NCBI GenBank assembly: GCA_009746045.1
Contig: RPFO01002193.1
Location: forward strand, 1-24,907
Direction of reading: 5' to 3'
DNA from: Mesostigma viride
Lineage: Eukaryota > Streptophyta > Mesostigmatophyceae > Mesostigmatales > Mesostigmataceae
DNA: 24,907 bases
Both the position numbers and the translations under genes were made by a program. Below, piece after piece: positions 7,565-15,480 of the stretch (position 1 is its first letter; each line of letters opens with the position of its first letter). The notes beneath the pieces were generated by a model. That model saw nothing but the letters and a program-made list of their open reading frames with translations, ran no database searches and was not told where the DNA came from.

Positions 7565-8485
7565 ATGGCGGCCATCGTGAGGTACCTGACGCCCGCGGAC
7601 GGGGCGGAGGACGATCCCCGTTTTGAGGGTAAGATCCGCGTGACGGATGATGGCAGGATTTCGGTGATTGACGCTATACGCACGATCGCATATACCGACG
7701 CGGATGGGACCCCGTGTCGCGACGCGGCCAGACAGGCTAGTCACTGCCTCCAACGCATTTCGCAGAGTACAAAGAAGTGTGTACTGTTTTGACACTCTGG
7801 AAATTCCCCGGGCCAGGCAGCGAGACACCCCGGTGACCGACCGTCAGGGCTTGACACGCATCTTGATGTTGCTCCCCGGCAAGATCGCGGCCAAGTTCCG
7901 CGAGCAGGTGTCCGTCCTCCTCGAGCGATACCTGAGGGCCGACCGGACGTTGGCGGAGGACATTTTGCAGCGGGCGGACGCCGCCGACGGGAACGAGACC
8001 GCGCTCGAGAGGCTGCAGCAGCACCAGCGCATCAAGAGCTGTCTGTCACGCGCGACCTGAACGAAGCGATCAAGGGGTACACCGATACCCACAAGGGGAG
8101 TGGGCTGCTGTACCCGGTGGTCCACGACACGAACAATCTGGCGGTCACGGGCAAGACCTCCGTCGAGCTCCGCGCGATGTACAACGCGCGAGTCTCGGCC
8201 CGCGACCTGCTGACGAACGTGCAGAGCGCCGGGATGAACTTCATCCAGGTGTTGGAGGCGGAGGAGATCAGGAAGACGGGCCAGAATCCGGTCAGTGTCG
8301 CGAAGCGCAAGCGGGACTTGCTGGAACCCGTGTTCAAGGCGACCGGACTTCACGACGCGCGCGCCGACGAGCAGTGCATCCAGGAGAACGTCAAGGTCAT
8401 GCGGCTGAATCAGCGACTCACCCGCGAGTCGCGCACGGCCATTGCGGCCGAACCGTCGGCGGGTCGTCTGGCCGACGCGCCGTGA
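7565..8485 (+). CDS. KilA/BRO-neighbourhood putative DNA-binding protein, interrupted by two frameshifts
   Basis: Starts at ATG 7565 (MAAIVRYLTP). The frame shifts near 7760-7790 and again near 8045-8060, ending at the TGA at 8483-8485. The pieces follow a pattern I know from virus and protist proteins: an N-terminal segment with ISVIDAIRTIA and a helical stretch, then DTPVTDRQGLTRILMLLPG, then a block with FREQ and a YLRAD-type ending, followed by a helical C-terminal region. The TPVTD / LLPG / FR / RYL order resembles the Bro-N/KilA-N-type families of large DNA viruses. A DNA-binding or regulatory role is inferred from that resemblance only. The unbroken length would be about 306 residues. 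The two breaks are single-base shifts. Confidence 0.55.
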
Positions 8486-8545
8486 CGTGTCGTTGGCCAA
8501 TCAGAGAGGAGTATGTAGGTAGCCAATCAGAGCGCGAGATGTCGG
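8484..8545 (+). promoter_or_regulatory. CCAAT/ATGTCGG promoter block, copy C (two CCAAT boxes)
   Basis: A shorter relative of copies A and B: GTGTCG, then GGCCAATCAGAGAGGAGTAT ending ATGTAGG, followed about 25 bases on by another CCAATCAGAG and ATGTCGG. It starts right at the stop of the KilA/BRO-like gene and is 90-150 bases upstream of the next gene. An AATAAAT stretch at about 8549-8556 could act as the TATA-like box. Confidence 0.7.
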
Positions 8546-8633
8546 TTGGGGTGGGAATAAATGGCCGGTGCGGCGGAGAGAGGGGAGGTCTCGTCTCAAA
8601 TACTATCAGTCTCCCAGCCAGCTAGTCGGCTCC

Positions 8634-9656
8634 ATGAAACACATTTTAAAGAAGATCCCTTCGTTGAAAAAATACATCCATTTGGTCCAAAAAAAGCCTT
8701 TGAAAATGAGTTGTGTCGAATCGAAAAAACAGCCATCGCCGGATCGGGCGTCGGACGGCATCGAGTTGCCGGTGTGTAAGAAGGTCGTTGATATCGGCGA
8801 GTCCCTGTTCGACGCCGGCTCCTTCCTCGAGGACGATATACGAGTGTCTCGCGGCGAGGTCCCCGCCAACGAGCGCAAGGTCGTCATCGCCCGCAATCGT
8901 CTGGACGGTTGGATCGCCGGCATCCTCCGGCCGCGGTCGCAGGCGGTCACTGACGTCGCCAGGCAAGTCTCGAGTTCCGGCGCCCGCCATCGCCTCGCCG
9001 TCTCCAACGTGTGGAGGCATCTGCACGCCCACTTCGACCGCGTGCTCGAGGAGTGCAAGGAGATGCACGACGGCTATGGCCGCGGCGCCCTGTTGATTCG
9101 CGTCCATCACCTGACGCAGGCGGCTAGGTCGGTGATCGTCGACTGGGTGACGGCGGGCGAGCTGAGGGAGGCGTGTCTTCAGACCTACTGGCGCGCGATG
9201 ATGTACAACGACCAGACCGAGTTCGTCGTGGCGTTCTGTTTCGCGGACCCGGCGGACTCCCGCCGGAAGATGTGGGTGTCCGAGCTCATGACGAAACCAA
9301 AGTCGGACAAGTGGATGGAGAAGAATCCGGAGCCCGCGGTCCCCCCCTTTCGCACTTGGACGCGCGTGAACGCGAGCGGCGAGCTTTCGGCGCCCGTCTG
9401 CCTGGGACACTATTGCGGAAAGAAGTTGACCAGGGGCGAGGAGCGGCGACTGTGCGTCTGCAAGGACGCGGTCTTCTGTTCGGCGGTCTGCTCCGTGACC
9501 TCGCACGATTGCGATGTTTTGCGGAGGTCGCGGGCCAACCTGGACAAGTGCATCAAGAGCGCCCACGCCCTTTACCACAGTGGCGGCGGTGTGCCGCCTC
9601 TCCGGTGCCCCCACGAGTGGAAGGTCTCTATGGGAGACGAGCTTGTGATGTTGTAA
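8634..9656 (+). CDS. MYND-like zinc-finger protein
   Basis: Intact 340-residue frame from ATG 8634 (MKHILKK). A second in-frame ATG at 8706 (MSCVESKK) is also possible; 8634 was chosen because it is first and well placed after promoter block C. Near the C-terminus a MYND-like finger spans about residues 256-293: C256-x4-C261, C274-x-C276, C282, C286, H291 and C293, containing FCSAVC and SHDC. The conserved Gln and Trp of classical MYND domains are absent, so it is divergent. The ~250 residues before it are mostly helical and match no family I recognise. Its general design, an unknown body with a C-terminal MYND finger, is the same as the gene at 585-1310. Confidence 0.75.
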   Translation: MKHILKKIPSLKKYIHLVQKKPLKMSCVESKKQPSPDRASDGIELPVCKKVVDIGESLFDAGSFLEDDIRVSRGEVPANERKVVIARNRLDGWIAGILRPRSQAVTDVARQVSSSGARHRLAVSNVWRHLHAHFDRVLEECKEMHDGYGRGALLIRVHHLTQAARSVIVDWVTAGELREACLQTYWRAMMYNDQTEFVVAFCFADPADSRRKMWVSELMTKPKSDKWMEKNPEPAVPPFRTWTRVNASGELSAPVCLGHYCGKKLTRGEERRLCVCKDAVFCSAVCSVTSHDCDVLRRSRANLDKCIKSAHALYHSGGGVPPLRCPHEWKVSMGDELVML

Positions 9657-9736
9657 ACGTAACTTTATTATTATGAAAAAAGGACTTGTTTGAAAATATA
9701 ACTTTAAATCGCATGGTAACAATAAAGTGCTCAATT

Positions 9737-10498
9737 ATGGAGGAAACAGAAGTGACGGGCCTAGATCTCCCCACGCTCAAGGGGAGGAGTCTGCGTGTGA
9801 CGCGTTCGTTCGCCGATAGAGGCGGGTATAAAGCCTTGCGGGTTGACGTGCTCGTCCCTCCGACGTACGACTCGCGGTTGGTGAGGGCTCACCCGACTCG
9901 CAATTTGGTAGAGGTTATGTTAGAAGCGTATCCCGAACGCAACAGGATCCACATCAGTTGGTTCAGCGTGCTTGCGAAGGAATTTCCGGGGGACGCTTCG
10001 AAGGAGGAGATTGCGACGTTCCGAGGCGTCGGTCGCAAGTTGTTGTGTTATGGCATGTCTTTGCTCGCGCCGATGATGAAGGACCGCCGAACGGCCATAG
10101 TGGAACTAGAAGCGGCCGGTGCGCAATGCCCGGACGAGAGTGTATACAACGGGTGGTCGAAAGCCAAGATTTACTATCTGCTGCGGAAGTACGAGAACAC
10201 GTACGCGAGCTTGAAAGACGCGTTCGCGAAGAACGATATGGCGAAACTGAGGAGAGTGGCGTGTCTGGTACGGGACAACGAGGATCTCGTGCGGTATTAC
10301 AATCAGTACGGTCTCAAGGCGACGGGGCACGATAACGGGGACTTTGTGGACATGGAGGGACGGCTGACGGACGTGCTGGCGTCGTGCGAGTCCGTCCGAG
10401 TCGGGCGCGTGACCAAGGCGCAACGGGAGGTGATCGACCTGACAGTCGCGAAGACGTTCGAAGAGCCACCGGCCAAGAAGAAGAAGAAGCAGAAGTAG
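9737..10498 (+). CDS. Unknown protein with basic tail; possibly acetyltransferase-like
   Basis: Intact frame. It opens at 9686, but the likely start is ATG 9737 (MEETEVTG), downstream of an AATATAACTTTAAAT stretch that can serve as TATA; ATG 9713 is an alternative. This gives about 253 residues. A central segment has FRGVGRKLLCYGMSLL followed some ten residues later by AIVELEAAG. This weakly resembles the G-x-G-x-x-L...LEAAG pattern of GNAT N-acetyltransferases; the match is by eye and may be chance. The C-terminus is a Lys-rich tail (AKKKKKQK), suggesting nuclear targeting or nucleic-acid contact. AATAAA follows at 10517. Confidence 0.6.
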   Translation: MEETEVTGLDLPTLKGRSLRVTRSFADRGGYKALRVDVLVPPTYDSRLVRAHPTRNLVEVMLEAYPERNRIHISWFSVLAKEFPGDASKEEIATFRGVGRKLLCYGMSLLAPMMKDRRTAIVELEAAGAQCPDESVYNGWSKAKIYYLLRKYENTYASLKDAFAKNDMAKLRRVACLVRDNEDLVRYYNQYGLKATGHDNGDFVDMEGRLTDVLASCESVRVGRVTKAQREVIDLTVAKTFEEPPAKKKKKQK

Positions 10499-10516
10499 CG
10501 CGTCTATTGGCGGTCG

Positions 10517-10522
10517 AATAAA
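10517..10522 (+). terminator. Poly(A) signal AATAAA
   Basis: AATAAA lies 18 bases after the stop of the basic-tail gene and 25 bases before the next ATG, so the two genes appear tightly packed but separately transcribed. Confidence 0.5.
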
Positions 10523-10546
10523 TCGCGTCGTTACTCCGACGTAAGT

Positions 10547-11067
10547 ATGGATATCGACCAGTTCCTGGACAGCCTCCCCGTGTACGAGCTCGGCCCGGGC
10601 ACCTACACGGACGCGTTGCAGGTCCTGACGACTCCGCCGCGCACGGAGGTGGGCGAGGGGTGGACCCAGGCAGTCGTCTACGAGCCCGAGCACTCGTATG
10701 TCGTCAACAACCTCGCCGCGTTCGAGGTCGACGACAAAACGGGCGAGTACGTCTTCTCCGCGACGCGTCTGCCGACGTGCGACGTTTTGCGGGGAGTCGA
10801 CTGCGACGTGAAGGTCCGCGTCGTCATCGGGGACCAAGAGTTCGATCCTCAGGACGTTACCACGTGACGTGTGCCAGTACCTACACATACAAAAACATAC
10901 GATTCTATCTCAACCCCAAAAATCCTCCAAAATCGTTCACCGTTCGATACCGATGCTACATCCTGAACGAGGCCAATCTCAAACTCGTCCGCGACGCGTC
11001 GGAGGTCCGCACGAAGACGCACGTCTACCGAGACGGCCAGGCGCTCGCGATCGGCGACCGGTCGTGA
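10547..11067 (+). CDS. Unknown small protein, one frameshift
   Basis: ATG 10547 (MDIDQFLDSLP) opens an acidic frame that stops at 10867. The frame just beside it continues with a beta-rich, soluble-looking sequence (FTVRYRCYILNE and after) to the TGA at 11067. The change of frame would be near 10855-10870. I treat both as one gene of about 173 residues because composition runs on smoothly and the second part has no start of its own. No family recognised. If the break is real, the product would be the 106-residue N-terminal part. Confidence 0.5.
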
Positions 11068-11135
11068 TGACCGGTGCGGGCGATGTTCGTTCGTCGGCCT
11101 GCGAGTTTTGTGTCCGCTACGGGGTGCGGCCCTGA

Positions 11136-12031
11136 ATGGCGGTGGCCATTTGTTTCCTTCTCAACAGGACATTCTTCACCGCAGGGGTGTGGAAAGATTG
11201 GCTGGCCGGGGTCCCGCTCGGGCGGGTGCGGGTCTTCGTTCACGCGTCCCGGTTCCAGGGAGAGGACGCGGATAGGTTGCGCGAGTGGGTCCGGGAGTGC
11301 AAGGCCGTCGAGGTGCCGGTCATCACAACGCGATGGGGCCATCCGTCGATCTTGCGCGCGGAGTGCGTGTTGTTTGACGCCGCGGCCGCGCATCCCGACG
11401 TGACGCACGTCGGACTCGTCAGCGAAAACACGGCGCCGTGTCTGTCCCCGTCCGACTTTTTGACCGCGTGCGAGCGTCTCCGCGGCAAATCCGTGTTCGA
11501 GTCGTGCTACCCTATCCCGACGGGCACGCGCACCAAGAACCTGTTGTTAAGACTTGGATGTTCGACTTTGTCGTATTCCGGACAGTTCTGTCTGCTGGCG
11601 CCGAACAATACCGCGCGATACGACCCTCCGTGGAGACGATATTGAACGCGTACGGGGCGAAGTTCACGGACGATCCGATTTGCTTGTGCGAGTTCCTCTT
11701 CATCACGCTCGTGGACAACCTGTTCGGCGACCAAGGCTGGGAGCACGCCCCCTTCGTGTACATGGAACAGGACGAAGTTCCCATCCACGCATTGTGGCTC
11801 GAGGACGAGTGGGTCGAGCGCAACCTGCCCGGTATGTGCAAAGGTGCTGCCGAGGACGCGGAGATGGGCAAGACCCCCGGTCTGTTCGCGATTCGGAAGG
11901 TGCGCGACACCCCTGCCCTCCGCTCGGCGCTCGAGTGGGCCGGCGTCTTGCCGCCCGGAACGACTCCCGCGCCTTGCTCGGCTCGGCCCTCGCGCGCCGC
12001 TTCCAAGGGCGTACACTATCGGGATTCGTAG
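11136..12031 (+). CDS. GT14-like (core-2/I-branching type) glycosyltransferase, copy 1, one frameshift
   Basis: ATG 11136 (MAVAICFLLNRTF). The N-terminal ~110 residues match the pattern of core-2/I-branching and related plant-type GT14 proteins: a hydrophobic FLL start, VWKDWLAG, VFVHAS, VPVITTRWG, then LFDAAAAHPDVTHVGLVSEN and a proline-containing loop (APCLSPSDF). In the family these form the nucleotide-sugar fold. A one-base loss near 11590-11605, located by comparison with copy 2 (CTGGCGCCG against CTGGCCGCCG), moves the frame; the sequence then continues to the TAG at 12029-12031. It is a tandem paralogue of the next gene, with similarity along the whole length. Virus-encoded glycosyltransferases commonly modify capsid or fibre proteins; the acceptor is unknown. 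Confidence 0.7.
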
Positions 12032-12113
12032 TGATTGGACGACGGACGACACGTTCGCCTGGTCGTCGAGCCTCAAATGTCTGTCGTAAAAGGAGAAGGC
12101 GTCGCGACGGAGA

Positions 12114-12929
12114 ATGACGGTGGCCGTGTGTTTCCTGCTCACCGACTCCTTCTACACGTCGGGGGTGTGGAAGGACTGGCTCGCCGCGGCCGGTCCCGCG
12201 CGCGGCCGGTTGCGGTTCTTCGTGCACGCCTCGGAATTCGAGAGGGAGGACGTCGATTCCTTGCGTAAATGGATATGGGAGTGCGACGCCGTCGAGGTGC
12301 CGTCCGTGTCATCGCGTCGAGACCATTCGTGGCTCTTGCGCGCCGAGTTGACGTTGTTCGACGCGGCAGCCGCGCACCTGGATGTGACGCACTTCGCTCT
12401 CGTCGGCGAGACCACGGTTCCTTGTCTGTCCCCGCCCGACTTCTTGTCCGCGTGCGAGAATCTCTACGGGAAATCCGTGTTCGAGTCAAGTTTCGCCTTG
12501 CCCACGACCGTTTACGCGAACGAGCTTTTGTCGAGGTCCGCCTCCTCGCTCTCCACCCAATTCTGTCTTCTGGCCGCCGACCATTATCGCGCGATACGTC
12601 CTCGCCTGGAGACGACGTTGGTCGAGCACGAGTCCGAGTCCGACGCTGACAATTGCGTCTGTTTGGACGAGTTCGTCTTCGTCACGCTCGTGGATCACGT
12701 CTTCGGCGACGAGGGGTGGGACCACGTCCCTTCCGTGCGCGTGGAGTGGGACGACGAGGACTGGATCCGGCGTAACCTGGGCGGCGCGTGTAGACGAGCC
12801 GCCTGGAACGTGAGGGCGGGGGAGACGCCCGGGATGTTCGCGATCCGGGACGTGATCGACTCCCTCTGTCTCCGCCACGCCTTGGAAAGGGGCGGTGTCT
12901 TGCCGACGTCTCACAAGACCAGCGCGTGA
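12114..12929 (+). CDS. GT14-like (core-2/I-branching type) glycosyltransferase, copy 2
   Basis: Intact 271-residue protein from ATG 12114 (MTVAVCFLLTDSF). It shares with copy 1 the blocks VWKDWLA, FVHAS, LFDAAAAH-x-DVTH, PCLSP-x-DFL, GKSVFES and the late FVTLVDHVFGDEGW. The N-terminal blocks resemble GT14 branching enzymes; the C-terminal ~120 residues seem specific to this pair. It is shorter than cellular GT14 proteins and lacks a clear signal anchor, so it probably acts in the cytosol or virus factory. A GTAAAAGG TATA-like box at about 12086 and ATTGG at about 12033 lie upstream. Tandem duplication followed by divergence is the simplest origin. Confidence 0.75.
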   Translation: MTVAVCFLLTDSFYTSGVWKDWLAAAGPARGRLRFFVHASEFEREDVDSLRKWIWECDAVEVPSVSSRRDHSWLLRAELTLFDAAAAHLDVTHFALVGETTVPCLSPPDFLSACENLYGKSVFESSFALPTTVYANELLSRSASSLSTQFCLLAADHYRAIRPRLETTLVEHESESDADNCVCLDEFVFVTLVDHVFGDEGWDHVPSVRVEWDDEDWIRRNLGGACRRAAWNVRAGETPGMFAIRDVIDSLCLRHALERGGVLPTSHKTSA

Positions 12930-12938
12930 GTGGCGGGT

Positions 12939-13358
12939 TTATCCAAATGACGGCTTAAAACAACAAAGGTGGGAGGTTTTCCACCACGGGGTGGAAAGCG
13001 GGAAAACCGCGCCCTTGTGGATGGTCACTCGGAATCGGTGACTCTTGCACACGAACCGGACGAATTGCAGATAGGAGGGGGGCATGTTTGTAGAGCCGCT
13101 TCCCCGAAACAGGTGCAGCTCGAGAGTGTATCCTGGGTACTCCGTTTTGTAATGAGCAAGTTCAGACACCCCTTGTTCCCATTTGGTCCACTCCTTCACC
13201 ACGATGACCTTGCGGTGCTTCTCGTCCAGCAAGAACGAGCCTTTTATCCCCCCCGCACTGCCCACGACCGCCTCTCTCCTCCCCCCGACCTCCTTCATGT
13301 ACGACGACTGGGCGCTGTGCAGTTCTTCTAGTTCCAAGTCGCGCACTTCGGGAGACAT
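12939..13358 (-). CDS. Small protein, possibly nuclease-like fold
   Basis: Intact 139-residue frame from ATG 13358 (MSPEVRDLELEEL), converging on the second glycosyltransferase with 9 bases between stops. The middle has a beta strand VIVVKEW, then KWEQGVSELAHYKTEYPG and LELHLFRG. This order (strand with Lys, W...Q...Y...YP, LHLF) recalls a domain seen in giant-virus and protist proteins and thought to be PD-(D/E)XK-like. The acidic residue normally before the Val-Lys is replaced by Val here, so activity is doubtful. An ATTAA-type TATA-like stretch lies at about 13375-13382, on the minus strand. Confidence 0.55.
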   Translation of the reverse strand: MSPEVRDLELEELHSAQSSYMKEVGGRREAVVGSAGGIKGSFLLDEKHRKVIVVKEWTKWEQGVSELAHYKTEYPGYTLELHLFRGSGSTNMPPSYLQFVRFVCKSHRFRVTIHKGAVFPLSTPWWKTSHLCCFKPSFG

Positions 13359-13727
13359 GTATACAACAGATTTACATATTAACCCCTGTCAATGAATGGA
13401 TCTTATCCGTTTTTTTTCGCTCACTCATCTCGGTTCGATTGGGAACTGATAAGCGAGGGGCTTGTAATGTGACCGTGCCGGGAGGCGTCCATGTAGGAAG
13501 AGGGTCCAGGAAGCGGGAGTGGGCGGCCAGGTGTCCGGATGGAAGCGGGTGTGCGTTGGCATCGTGTGGTTTAAGCCGCGAGCCTTTTTTCGAGGATTTC
13601 GACGCGTCGGCGACGAGATCCGGCGGGAGGAGCGACCCCGCGATCACGGTCCCCTCGTTCTTGTTCGCGTGCACTTGGCGTGGCCGGAAACAGCGGAGAA
13701 GGACGTCATTGACGGATGGGGAGAGAA
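13359..13727. other. Gap with competing open frames, no confident gene
   Basis: About 370 bases between two minus genes. Open frames exist on both strands (plus about 13519-13791, minus about 13372-13908). None has an ATG with good context, a recognisable domain or clear promoter and poly(A) signals. A GTTTAAG box occurs at about 13570. It may hold a small or broken gene. Confidence 0.3.
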
Positions 13728-14192
13728 TTATTTCGCGTCGGTCTGCGCGTCGCGCACGACGGAGCGCGTCTGGAGTCGCTGGAGCACGTGAGACGTCACC
13801 GACGTGTAGAAGGCGGAGACCGCCAGCTTGACGTATAGAACGATCGCGATGGACGCCGACGCGCGCAACCACCCCGCGCGGATCCAGTCGGGGACGAAGA
13901 TCACGCACGTCACGATTCCGTACAAAACGTGTGGCAGAGCGCGAAGGAATTGGAACGTCCGGTGGTTCTCCTTGTTCACGCGTCGCACGAGGGCCCTATC
14001 CACGAAAAATGCCAAGACGGCGAAGATGACAGGGAAGAACAAGAGGTTCGCGACGCGGTACCCTCCGCCGAACGACAAGTACAGTACGGACGTCGGCGGA
14101 GGCGTGGCGGGCGGCGCGGATTGGAACGACTCGATCCGGGGCGGTTTCAAATCGTTCGTGACCGTCGGTGTCGGTCGTGTCGGTGTTTCCAT
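13728..14192 (-). CDS. Small multi-pass membrane protein
   Basis: Intact 154-residue frame from ATG 14192 (METPTRPTPTV). A Pro/Thr-rich N-terminus of about 35 residues is followed by three hydrophobic segments at about residues 47-68 (ANLLFFPVIFAVLAFFV), 85-104 (LYGIVTCVIFVP) and 111-132 (SIAIVLYVKLAVSAFY), with Arg/Lys-rich loops between. No family recognised. A virion or factory membrane protein is a reasonable guess. Its start is only 59 bases from the start of the divergent gene at 14252, so the promoters overlap. Confidence 0.7.
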   Translation of the reverse strand: METPTRPTPTVTNDLKPPRIESFQSAPPATPPPTSVLYLSFGGGYRVANLLFFPVIFAVLAFFVDRALVRRVNKENHRTFQFLRALPHVLYGIVTCVIFVPDWIRAGWLRASASIAIVLYVKLAVSAFYTSVTSHVLQRLQTRSVVRDAQTDAK

Positions 14193-14251
14193 TCCTATAC
14201 CGATGCTATAAAAGGCGAACGAGAGCCCATGGCGAGCGTTCTGTCTCCAAC
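14193..14251. promoter_or_regulatory. Compact divergent promoter, TATAAAA
   Basis: TATAAAAGG at 14207-14215 lies 45 bases upstream of the plus ATG at 14252. Read on the minus strand, the same short gap gives TTTATAG and TATAGG close to the other start codon. At 59 bases this is the shortest divergent promoter in the window. Confidence 0.7.
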
Positions 14252-15060
14252 ATGTTGCGCATCGACCGAAACCTCCACGCCAACCTGTCCAGGTTCAAAA
14301 TGATGATGGAAGGGTCCGTCGTCGACCCGGATTACTTGCAGCCCATGGTCGAGGAATTGGGCAAGTACGCGCTCAAGTCCTGTCCGTTAAACGTGCCGCA
14401 GTCGTACGTCGCCGAATTACACAGGGCGTGTCTCGGGGCTCTGCTGTTCCCGAAAGAGGCGCGAGAACAGTACGGGTGTCCGGTGTTCGCCGTCGCCCGC
14501 TCAACGTCCTTGCAATACCTGTCCGGTTTCGACGGGATGTCGATATCCCCTCGCAGTGGAGGGACCTGTACGCCGCCGTCGACGCCGAAATCCACGATCG
14601 TCGAGACGGCGAGGCGCCGGCGCCGGACTTCTCGAAGCGCGCGGGGGACTTTGACTCCGCCGTCGCCCTGTTTCATGACTCGCGGTTGTCCGAGTTTGTA
14701 GCGGAAGTCGATCAAGTCGGGGTCTTGCAAACGCTCGCGTCGCACTTCGTACGCAGAGCTCAAAGCGACGACCCCGTCGACTCCGCTCTCTTGCGACTCG
14801 CCCTCGCCACCGCCATGCACGCCGCCGACGTGGACGTGGTCGCCGTCTGCTCCCTAGTGCACGTCGCGTCCATGGTGCAGGCCAAGGGGGTCACGCGCGA
14901 AGTCGCGGAAGCCCTCGTGAACGCCATACTCGGGGTCGCCAAGGACGTGTACCAACATGCCAGCGGGTTGACGCCGTTCCACGCGGTGGCCTCCGCCATC
15001 GCCCATTTGATAGTGGTGAACGGTCCTCACGAGTCCGCCATGAACTTGGACCTTTTGTGA
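14252..15060 (+). CDS. Unknown protein, one frameshift
   Basis: ATG 14252 (MLRIDRNLHANL) follows a good TATA box. The first frame codes well to about 14535 and ends at 14701. From about 14500-14545 the next frame takes over and runs to the TGA at 15058-15060, followed by AATAAA at 15075. The combined length is about 269 residues. The C-terminal half is Ala/Val-rich and helical (LRLALATAMHAADVDVVAV and after). No family recognised. Promoter, poly(A) signal and continuous composition all support one gene with a single-base break. Confidence 0.6.
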
Positions 15061-15074
15061 TACATATTCGGATA

Positions 15075-15080
15075 AATAAA
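15075..15080 (+). terminator. Poly(A) signal AATAAA
   Basis: AATAAA lies 15 bases after the stop of the preceding plus gene and just before the stop of the convergent minus gene at 15082. Confidence 0.6.
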
Positions 15081-15081
15081 G

Positions 15082-15330
15082 TTATTTACAACGTCTCCTG
15101 GCTCTCAACGTCGCCATTTTGCGCCACATTTTCTGGGGTTTGGGGGTGGGGGTGGGTGCAGGGGCGCCGGCGGGGGGCGATAACCGCCGTCGGGATATGG
15201 TTTCGATCGCGTCGATGAACTCCGCGTCCGTTTCCGCGGCCTTGAGCGCGTCGATCAGATCCGACGGTAGCCCGCCGAGTTGTTCGAACATTTTGATCAT
15301 GGCCGTCCGATCGATCTCGAAATCGTCCAT
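15082..15330 (-). CDS. Small acidic/basic protein of unknown function
   Basis: 82-residue frame from ATG 15330 (MDDFEIDRTAMIKMFEQLGG). The N-terminal 48 residues are acidic and helical; the C-terminus has a Pro/Ala linker (PPAGAPAPTPTPKP) and a basic end (LRARRRCK). A TTATAT box at about 15350-15357 lies upstream. On the opposite strand only weak shadow frames exist. No family recognised. Convergent with the gene ending at 15060. Confidence 0.6.
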   Translation of the reverse strand: MDDFEIDRTAMIKMFEQLGGLPSDLIDALKAAETDAEFIDAIETISRRRLSPPAGAPAPTPTPKPQKMWRKMATLRARRRCK

Positions 15331-15480
15331 CGTCTCGATATACGCGGCGGTTATATTTGTAACCCCATTCCAACACGATCGTGTCGGCTAACCGACATCG
15401 GTCGGAAGGGTTGATAAGCCGCCTCTCGCTCCTCCTCCTCATCTCTCTCGACGGATTATTCTCCGGGGGCTCTGTAGGGA
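15331..15480. promoter_or_regulatory. Divergent promoter with ACCGACA/TGTCGG words
   Basis: 150 bp between divergent starts. It contains CACGATCGTGTCGG and ACCGACATCGGTCGG (about 15375-15404), which reuse the ACCGACAC and ATGTCGG words of the 45-bp blocks A and B but lack their CCAATCAGAGAG centre. A TTATAT box serves the minus gene, and a GATAAG at about 15412 may serve the plus gene. Confidence 0.5.
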
